A DNA stretch of 10,920 nucleotides from 66-474 sp051962095 (GTDB lineage Bacteria > Pseudomonadota > Gammaproteobacteria > Xanthomonadales > Rhodanobacteraceae). Both the position numbers and the translations under genes were made by a program. Under the pieces are notes generated by a model. It was not told the origin of the DNA. It did no database searches and saw only the letters and a program-made list of their open reading frames with translations. How positions within the stretch are numbered: the first letter of the stretch is position 1; each line of letters opens with the position of its first letter. The stretch spans positions 1 to 10,920 of the forward strand of contig JBQCCP010000012.1 in the NCBI GenBank assembly GCA_051962095.1. The letters are read 5' to 3'. Shown in pieces: positions 6,687 through 10,920 of this stretch.

Positions 6687-7802
6687 TCACGCAAGCCGAT
6701 GAAACAGTTCCGGTTGCGCCTCGAAACTTTCGCGATCGACGAAGCCCGCGACGCCAACACCCACCAGCCGATAGCGCGTGCGCGGGGACAGGTCCACGCG
6801 CGCGCGCAACGCGCACGCGATTTCCGCGAGTTCGCGCGCGGAGGACGGCCGCTCGGGCGGCGTCAGGGTGCGCGTGAGGATGCGGAACTCGGCGGTCTTG
6901 AGCTTCAGCACCACGCTGCGTGCGATGCGGCCGTGTTCACCCGCGGCCTCGCGCTGGTGCGCCGCCCAAGTTTTCTCGGCGAGCCGCTGGATGTGCGGCA
7001 CGAGTTCTTCGAGCGTCAGGTCGCGTTCGAAGGTGTCTTCGCTGGAAATCTGCAGCGTCGGACGATGCGGCGTCACCGGCCTGTAGTCGATGCCCAGCGA
7101 CAATTCGTGCAGGCGCTTGCCGTAGCGGCCGAAACGGCGCTCCAGTTCGTTGGCATCGAATGCCCGCAGGTGGGCGACAATGGAAATCCCGAGTTCCCCG
7201 AGCTTGCGATGCATCACCTTGCCCACGCCGGGCAGGCGCTCGACCGGCAGCGGCGCCAGGAACGCCAGCGCTTCACGCGGACGCACCACGAACAGTCCGT
7301 CCGGTTTGCGGAAGTCCGACGCGATCTTGGCGAGGACTTTGTTGGGCGCGACGCCCGCCGAAGCCGTGAGCCGCGTCGCCTCCCGGATCTCTGCACGAAT
7401 CGCTTCGGCCAACGCGGTGGCCGAAGCCAAGCCGGACCTGGGTGCGGTGACGTCGAGATACGCCTCGTCCAGCGACAAGGGTTCGATCAAATCGGTGTGA
7501 CGCGCGAAAATATCGCGCACCTGCCGCGACACCGCCTTGTAGCGCACGAAATCCGGCGGCACGAACACCGCGTGCGGACACAGGCGTTCGGCGCGCAATG
7601 CCGGCATCGCCGAATGCACCCCGAACTTCCGCGCTTCATAGCTGGCCGCGCACACCACCGAGCGGGCGCCTTTCCAGGCGACTACCACCGGCCTGCCGCG
7701 CAAGGACGGATCGTCGCGCTGTTCGACCGACGCGTAGAACGCATCCATGTCGACATGGACGATTTTGCGTGGCGGCACGATCTTGTGCGGCGGCGCGGAC
7801 AC
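6687..7802 (-). CDS. dinB: DNA polymerase IV (Y-family lesion-bypass polymerase)
   Basis: Error-prone Y-family polymerase for synthesis past DNA damage. The 371 residues carry HVDMDAFYASVE with metal ligand D18 and aromatic steric-gate residue Y23 (Phe in E. coli). SLDEAYLDV has catalytic D112-E113. ASAGVAPNKVLAKIASDFRK and the helix-hairpin-helix LPGVGKV follow. The C-terminus holds QPELF (363-367), a good beta-clamp-binding QxxLF motif, nine residues from the end. The start at 7802 is GTG, five bases after tatC, with no recognisable Shine-Dalgarno. A GTG eight codons later (7778) is possible and would give a length closer to E. coli Pol IV (351). No LexA-like box is seen before the gene, so expression probably depends on the tat transcript. 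A short hairpin follows the stop. Confidence 0.95.
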   Translation of the reverse strand: MSAPPHKIVPPRKIVHVDMDAFYASVEQRDDPSLRGRPVVVAWKGARSVVCAASYEARKFGVHSAMPALRAERLCPHAVFVPPDFVRYKAVSRQVRDIFARHTDLIEPLSLDEAYLDVTAPRSGLASATALAEAIRAEIREATRLTASAGVAPNKVLAKIASDFRKPDGLFVVRPREALAFLAPLPVERLPGVGKVMHRKLGELGISIVAHLRAFDANELERRFGRYGKRLHELSLGIDYRPVTPHRPTLQISSEDTFERDLTLEELVPHIQRLAEKTWAAHQREAAGEHGRIARSVVLKLKTAEFRILTRTLTPPERPSSARELAEIACALRARVDLSPRTRYRLVGVGVAGFVDRESFEAQPELFHRLA

Positions 7803-7807
7803 GCCGG

Positions 7808-8593
7808 TCAGTACGACTGTTCCGCGGCGTCCGGCACCGGCCTGGGTTTCACCAGCACGCGCACCGCCACGATGCCGAGTTCATACAGGATCACCATCGG
7901 AATCAGCAGCAGCAGCATCGAGGTGATGTCCGGCGGCGTGATCGCCGCCGCCACGGCGGCCGCCGCCACGATCGCGTAGCGTCGCCAGCTCTTGAGTTTC
8001 TGCACGCTGACCAATCCCGTCGCGGCCGCGATCACTTCGACGACGGGGATTTCGAAGCACAGGCCGAACGCGAAAAACACCATCATCACGAAATCGAGAT
8101 AGTGCGTGATGTCGGTCATCATCTCGACGCCGGGCGGCGTGACCATCGTGAGAAACCGGAAGGCCGCCGGCAGCACCAGGAAATACGCGAATGCGCAGCC
8201 GCAGTAGAACAGCAGGATCGAGGCGACCAGCAGCGGCCGCGCCAGGCGCTTCTCGTGCCGGTACAAGCCCGGGCTGACGAAAGCCCAGAGCTGGTAAACG
8301 ATCACCGGCATGCTGACGAACAGCGCGATGTAGAAGGCGAGTTTCAGCGGCGTGATGAACGGGCTGGCCACTTGCGTCGCGATCATGTGCGCGCCATGCG
8401 GCAATCGTTTCACCAGTGGCTCGGCCAGCCAGCCATACAAGCGATTGGCGAACGGCACCAGGCACACAAGCACGGCCACCACGCAGGCGATCGCCTTGAC
8501 CAGGCGCGATCGCAACTCGATCAGGTGCGAGAAGATGCCCTGCTCGAGATCGAAGCCGGAATCCTTGTCGGGGTCACGCTCAGGCGTCGCCAT
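7808..8593 (-). CDS. tatC: Sec-independent (twin-arginine) translocase subunit TatC
   Basis: Six-span inner-membrane core of the Tat receptor, which recognises twin-arginine signal peptides and exports folded proteins. The 261 residues contain the cytoplasmic HLIELRSRL (E26), the first periplasmic loop, and LWAFVSPGLYRHEKRL, where F105 and E114 align with E. coli F94 and E103 in the signal-peptide site. AFAYFLVLPAAF and ITPPDITS follow, as in the family. The ATG at 8591-8593 was chosen for its near-perfect AAGGAGG six bases upstream, inside the end of tatB; in-frame alternatives further upstream lack this. It overlaps tatB by 14 bp, and dinB follows after 5 bp. The C-terminal tail is short and ends AEQSY. 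Confidence 0.97.
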   Translation of the reverse strand: MATPERDPDKDSGFDLEQGIFSHLIELRSRLVKAIACVVAVLVCLVPFANRLYGWLAEPLVKRLPHGAHMIATQVASPFITPLKLAFYIALFVSMPVIVYQLWAFVSPGLYRHEKRLARPLLVASILLFYCGCAFAYFLVLPAAFRFLTMVTPPGVEMMTDITHYLDFVMMVFFAFGLCFEIPVVEVIAAATGLVSVQKLKSWRRYAIVAAAAVAAAITPPDITSMLLLLIPMVILYELGIVAVRVLVKPRPVPDAAEQSY

Positions 8594-8930
8594 TGCGGAC
8601 CTCCTTCGAGGCAACGCCGGCTTCCGTCGAATCGGCCGTATTTGCGATTTCCGAGATGGTCTGGTTCACGGACGCGTGCGTGGAACGCATCCCGGCATCG
8701 GCGGCCTTGCGCATCGCGTCGGCGCGATCGGCGGCTTCCTTCGCGGCGCGCCGGATCTCCTCGATCTCTAGTTCGCGCTCGACTTCGCTGCGCACGCTTT
8801 CCCAGCCGAGCCGCAGCCGGCGCAGCATCGCGCCGGCCATGCGCGCGGCCTTGGGGAGCTTCTCGGGTCCCAGCACCACCAGCGCAATCACGGCCAGCAG
8901 CAACAGCTTCGAAAAGCTGAGCTCGATCAT
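8580..8930 (-). CDS. tatB: Sec-independent translocase subunit TatB
   Basis: Single-span membrane protein that forms the Tat substrate receptor with TatC. The 116 residues have the N-terminal span MIELSFSKLLLLAVIALVVL, then the hinge GPEKLP, an amphipathic helix, and a long charged, Glu/Arg/Ala-rich, probably helical region (about 45-80). A polar, low-complexity tail completes it. It is shorter than E. coli TatB (171), mainly in the tail, which is variable in this family. Residue 8, polar or charged within the span, is Lys here where E. coli TatB has Glu8. The ATG at 8928-8930 places the span at the N-terminus as required; GGGAG lies about 13 bases upstream, a long spacing. It follows tatA by 19 bp and overlaps tatC. 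Confidence 0.95.
   Translation of the reverse strand: MIELSFSKLLLLAVIALVVLGPEKLPKAARMAGAMLRRLRLGWESVRSEVERELEIEEIRRAAKEAADRADAMRKAADAGMRSTHASVNQTISEIANTADSTEAGVASKEVRNGDA
8600..8606 (-). promoter_or_regulatory. tatC: Shine-Dalgarno of tatC within tatB
   Basis: AAGGAGG on the minus strand lies six bases before the ATG at 8593 and inside the last codons of tatB. It fixes the tatC start and gives a 14-bp tatB/tatC overlap. Confidence 0.85.
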
Positions 8931-8949
8931 CGCGGCGCACCGCTCCCGG

Positions 8950-9204
8950 TTATTCCGGCGCGTGCTTCGACTCGGTCGAGTCGCGCTGTTCCTGATGCGG
9001 GGCGCTGGCGGCGGCCGGCGGATCGGCCTGCAGTTTCTCGCTGGAACCGGCGGCCTTGGCCTCGTCGTCCCCGTGCAGCGCCTTCTTGAATCCGCGCACG
9101 GCGTTGCCGAGATCGGGGCCGATCTTGGTCAGCTTGCTGGTGCCGAATAACACCAGCACGATCACGAGCAGGATCAGCCAATGCCAGATGCTGTCAAAAC
9201 CCAT
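8950..9204 (-). CDS. tatA: Sec-independent translocase subunit TatA
   Basis: Small membrane protein that polymerises to open the Tat export pathway; 84 residues, close to the usual length. It has a short N-terminal span (MGFDSIWHWLILLVIVLVLF), then FGTSKL with F20-G21, IGPDLG at 28-33, and the amphipathic helix with F39-K40-K41. All of these match the essential E. coli positions. The polar residue in the span is His8 where E. coli has Gln8. The remainder is a hydrophilic tail rich in Ala, Glu, Lys and Pro. The ATG at 9202-9204 is supported by GAGG five bases upstream and by the family N-terminus MGxxSIW. First gene of tatABC-dinB, divergent from hemH. Confidence 0.97.
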   Translation of the reverse strand: MGFDSIWHWLILLVIVLVLFGTSKLTKIGPDLGNAVRGFKKALHGDDEAKAAGSSEKLQADPPAAASAPHQEQRDSTESKHAPE

Positions 9205-9349
9205 AACTACCTCATGCGGAATCGTGTCCGTCGCCGCGAGGTGCGGCGCGGGCTTTCCGCCTGCGCCCAGTGTACCGCAGCCCGGCCACGGAGGGCGTGC
9301 TGTGGCAGACTGCGCGGATTCGTGAGTGCCGCGAGCAGGAACGCGCCGC
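9205..9349. promoter_or_regulatory. Divergent promoter region between tatA and hemH
   Basis: This 145-bp gap must carry the promoters of tatABC-dinB (minus) and hemH (plus). On the minus strand TACACT at 9269-9274 is a reasonable -10 for tatA, but no good -35 lies 16-18 bp upstream of it. No convincing -10/-35 pair was found for hemH. The tatA ribosome site is GAGG at 9210-9213. Confidence 0.5.
9269..9274 (-). promoter_or_regulatory. Candidate -10 element for tatABC
   Basis: TACACT on the minus strand matches TATAAT at four of six positions and lies 65 bp upstream of the tatA ATG. The -35 region is GC-rich and poor, so this is tentative. Confidence 0.25.
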
Positions 9350-10378
9350 ATGCCCCGCTATCTTGGTTTCGACATCGCGCCGAAGCGTTCCACAGGGCCG
9401 GACACGGCGCTACTGCTGGTGAACCTCGGCACGCCCGCCGCGCCCACGGCCGATGCGGTGGGCGAGTATCTGGCGGAATTCCTCTCCGATCCGCGCATCG
9501 TGGAATTGCCGCACTGGCTGTGGTGGCCGGTGCTGCACGGTTACCTCCTGCGAACCCGGCCGCGGCGGTCCGCCGAAGCCTACGCGAAGATCTGGCGCAA
9601 CGACGGCTCGCCACTCCGGGTGTTCAGCGAGCGGCTCGCCGCCGCCATCGGATCCGAAATCTCGCGCCGAACCCAGGGCAAGGTGGTCACGGCACTGGCG
9701 ATGACCTACGGCGAACCGTCCGTGCGCAGCGTGGTGGAGGACCTGATGCGCGGTGGCGTGCGGCGGCTGCTGGTGCTGCCGCTATTTCCGCAGTATTCGG
9801 CGACCTCGACCGGCGCCGCGCTGGATGCCGTGGCGCGGATGATGCAGTCGCTGCGCTGGCCACCCGAGTTGCGCACGATCGACGACTATCACGCCGACGC
9901 GGGCTATCTCGCCGCGCTCGCGAGCAGCGTGCGCGCGCATTGGGCGCAGCACGGCCGCGGCAACAAATTGCTGCTCAGCTTCCACGGCATCCCCGAAAAA
10001 TATGCCGCGGCCGGCGATCCTTATCCGGATCAGTGCCGTGAAACAGCACGCCGTCTGGGCGACGCGCTCGGCGCCGATGACGATGAACTGCTGGTGACGT
10101 TCCAGTCCCGCCTCGGACGCCAGCCGTGGCTGCGGCCTTACACCGACGAAATGATCGAGCAGCTCGCGCGGCAGGACGTCGAAACCCTCGACGTGCTGTG
10201 CCCCGGCTTCGCGGTGGATTGCCTGGAAACCCTGGAAGAAGTCGCCTTGCGCTATCGCGCCGTGTTCCTCACCCATGGTGGCAAGCAGTTCCGCTACATC
10301 CCGGCACTCAACGACAGCACGGCGCACGGACTGGCGCTGACCGAGATCGCATTGCGGCAATTGTCGGGTTGGGTTTAA
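9350..10378 (+). CDS. hemH: Ferrochelatase
   Basis: Last step of protohaem synthesis: inserts ferrous iron into protoporphyrin IX at the inner face of the membrane. The 342 residues begin with an approximately 18-residue extension before ALLLVNLGTP, the standard family opening. EYLAEFLSDPRIVELP, AMTYGEPS and LPLFPQYSATSTGA follow. The ferrochelatase signature LLSFHGIP has catalytic His212 and continues through GDPY. TFQSRLGRQPWLRPYTDE and CPGFAVDCLETLEE come next, with Glu293 at the position of the conserved active-site acid. I chose the ATG at 9350 because AGGA lies nine bases upstream; a GTG at 9326 would add eight residues without a better site. No clear C-terminal 2Fe-2S cysteine cluster is seen. 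Transcribed away from tatA. Confidence 0.96.
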   Translation: MPRYLGFDIAPKRSTGPDTALLLVNLGTPAAPTADAVGEYLAEFLSDPRIVELPHWLWWPVLHGYLLRTRPRRSAEAYAKIWRNDGSPLRVFSERLAAAIGSEISRRTQGKVVTALAMTYGEPSVRSVVEDLMRGGVRRLLVLPLFPQYSATSTGAALDAVARMMQSLRWPPELRTIDDYHADAGYLAALASSVRAHWAQHGRGNKLLLSFHGIPEKYAAAGDPYPDQCRETARRLGDALGADDDELLVTFQSRLGRQPWLRPYTDEMIEQLARQDVETLDVLCPGFAVDCLETLEEVALRYRAVFLTHGGKQFRYIPALNDSTAHGLALTEIALRQLSGWV

Positions 10379-10388
10379 GGATGCCTGG

Positions 10389-10404
10389 CGGCGTCCGAAC
10401 GCCG
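10389..10404 (+). terminator. Hairpin just after hemH, possible terminator
   Basis: CGGCGT-CCGA-ACGCCG is a perfect 6-bp stem with a four-base loop, 10 bases past the hemH stop. No T-tract follows (ACCTGGTTCG), so intrinsic termination is uncertain. Confidence 0.35.
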
Positions 10405-10649
10405 ACCTGGTTCGTCGCGACGTGCGGGGCATCGGCCGTAAAGTGAGACTGTCTTCGCATTACCGACATCACGGCGTCCGTTTTCACGCCATCGTGATCA
10501 TGGCGGCCGCAGGCTGGCGCTTCATTGTGGCGTCCGAAGACAAGGCGCACCGCATCGGCCGCGAACTTCGCCGGAGCAGCTTCCGGAAGCGGAACAGGTG
10601 CGGTGGGCGCCGGGGGCCATGATGACTTTGCCGAGGAGTCATGACCAAC

Positions 10650-10656
10650 AGGAGGG
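10650..10656 (+). promoter_or_regulatory. Shine-Dalgarno of the small Cys-rich protein gene
   Basis: AGGAGGG lies five bases before the ATG at 10662. This decides against the in-frame ATG at 10641, which would add seven polar residues before the signal peptide and lacks such a site. Confidence 0.8.
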
Positions 10657-10661
10657 TTCCA

Positions 10662-10904
10662 ATGAAGCGCATCAGACTGACGTTGTCGATCCTTGCCGCA
10701 TCACTGCTGACCTGCATCGCGATGAGCGGCACGGCAGCGGCCGCGCCCCAGTACCAGGGTGTCTCGACCTGCTCGATGTACTACATCTACTGCGTAGCCG
10801 CGGGAAATGATCAGGCTTACTGCGAGGCCCAATACGTGGCGTGTTGCGATGCCAACGGCGGGTGCAACACTGCGGTCGCTGCCAAGCAAACCGTGACCGG
10901 GTGA
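10662..10904 (+). CDS. Small exported cysteine-rich protein of unknown function
   Basis: An 80-residue protein I do not recognise. Residues 1-27 form a classic signal peptide: K2, R3 and R5, a hydrophobic core at about 7-20, and AAA before the likely cut after A27. The mature part, about 53 residues, is acidic to neutral with six cysteines: C37, C44, C54, C61, C62 and C68. Two segments share C-x3-Y-[I/V]-x-C (37-44 and 54-61), 17 residues apart, suggesting an internal duplication or a helical hairpin clamped by disulfides. Cys18 lies in the signal peptide, and its LLTC context is a poor lipobox. The strong ribosome site and good start argue for a real gene. It follows hemH on the same strand after 283 bp, so it is probably transcribed separately. 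A periplasmic or secreted location is inferred. Confidence 0.75.
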   Translation: MKRIRLTLSILAASLLTCIAMSGTAAAAPQYQGVSTCSMYYIYCVAAGNDQAYCEAQYVACCDANGGCNTAVAAKQTVTG

Positions 10905-10920
10905 CCGGGCCGCGGCCGAT

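Larger units (their letters stand above)
10379..10661 (+). other. 283-bp gene-free stretch with short dyads and a repeated octamer
   Basis: No gene is supported. An open frame from 10422 to 10622 has no ribosome site and an Arg-rich, shadow-like composition. The stretch contains the octamer GGCGTCCG three times (10390-10397, 10473-10480, 10529-10536), GGCGT/ACGCC arms at 10473-10490, the palindrome GCTTCCGGAAGC at 10579-10590, and ATGACT/AGTCAT arms at 10622-10642 just before the ribosome site of the next gene. A promoter for that gene should be here, but I could not place one. Confidence 0.45.

Noticed and set aside
6590..6877. Plus-strand small gene of 95 codons starting in the sbp leader
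   Set aside because: Two thirds of it is antisense to the dinB end, the sequence is Arg-rich, and it has no domain. The AAGGAG at about 6602-6607 precedes only an ATG followed directly by TAG.
6699..7979. Long plus-strand open frame (426 codons) opposite dinB and the end of tatC
   Set aside because: It is antisense to well-supported genes, has no family motif, and its His/Arg/Gln-rich composition is typical of the complement of GC-rich coding DNA.
7598..8920. Long plus-strand open frame (440 codons) opposite tatB, tatC and dinB
   Set aside because: It is antisense to three recognised genes, is low-complexity Arg/His/Ser/Ala-rich, and has no ribosome site or known domain.
10422..10622. 66-codon plus-strand frame between hemH and the Cys-rich gene
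   Set aside because: It has a GTG start without a ribosome site, an Arg-rich end and no signal peptide or motif. Chance openness is likely.

Overview
The window is GC-rich (roughly two thirds G+C by eye) and its genes are close to those of gammaproteobacteria. Protein wording, the tatA-tatB-tatC cluster divergent from hemH, and a porin attached to a sulfate ABC operon suggest a member of the Xanthomonadales/Lysobacterales (Rhodanobacter- or Xanthomonas-like). That placement is inference; no rRNA or other marker is present. No tRNA, rRNA, CRISPR array, insertion sequence or prophage gene was found.

Layout. (1) 1-1117, plus strand: the C-terminal three quarters or so of a dihydrolipoyl dehydrogenase, cut by the left edge. 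(2) 6269 down to 1152, minus strand: a compact five-gene unit sbp > cysT > cysW > cysA > porin. It encodes a periplasmic sulfate-binding protein, two permeases, an ATPase and an outer-membrane channel of the phosphate-selective porin type. Gaps are 26, -4, 11 and 12 bp, so the genes are probably co-transcribed. (3) 6270-6686: a gene-free stretch upstream of sbp, rich in short inverted repeats. (4) 9204 down to 6687, minus strand: tatA > tatB > tatC > dinB, with a 19-bp gap, a 14-bp overlap and a 5-bp gap. The complete twin-arginine translocase is followed tightly by the lesion-bypass polymerase Pol IV. (5) 9205-9349: divergent promoter region. (6) 9350-10378, plus strand: hemH, ferrochelatase. 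(7) 10379-10661: gene-free stretch with small dyads and a repeated octamer. (8) 10662-10904, plus strand: a small exported cysteine-rich protein of unknown function with an internally repeated Cys/Tyr motif.

How the genes fit together. The sbp-cysTWA-porin unit forms a complete predicted route for sulfate or thiosulfate across both membranes. The porin is the unusual part, because enterobacterial sulfate operons have no dedicated outer-membrane channel. TatABC exports folded proteins. HemH makes haem on a divergent transcript. DinB has no obvious functional link to Tat and probably rides on the tat transcript.

Most genes are standard housekeeping or transport genes. The less described items are the porin linkage, the Tat-DinB coupling, the structured leader upstream of sbp, and the Cys-rich exported peptide. 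I do not see a clear new multi-gene defence or mobile system.
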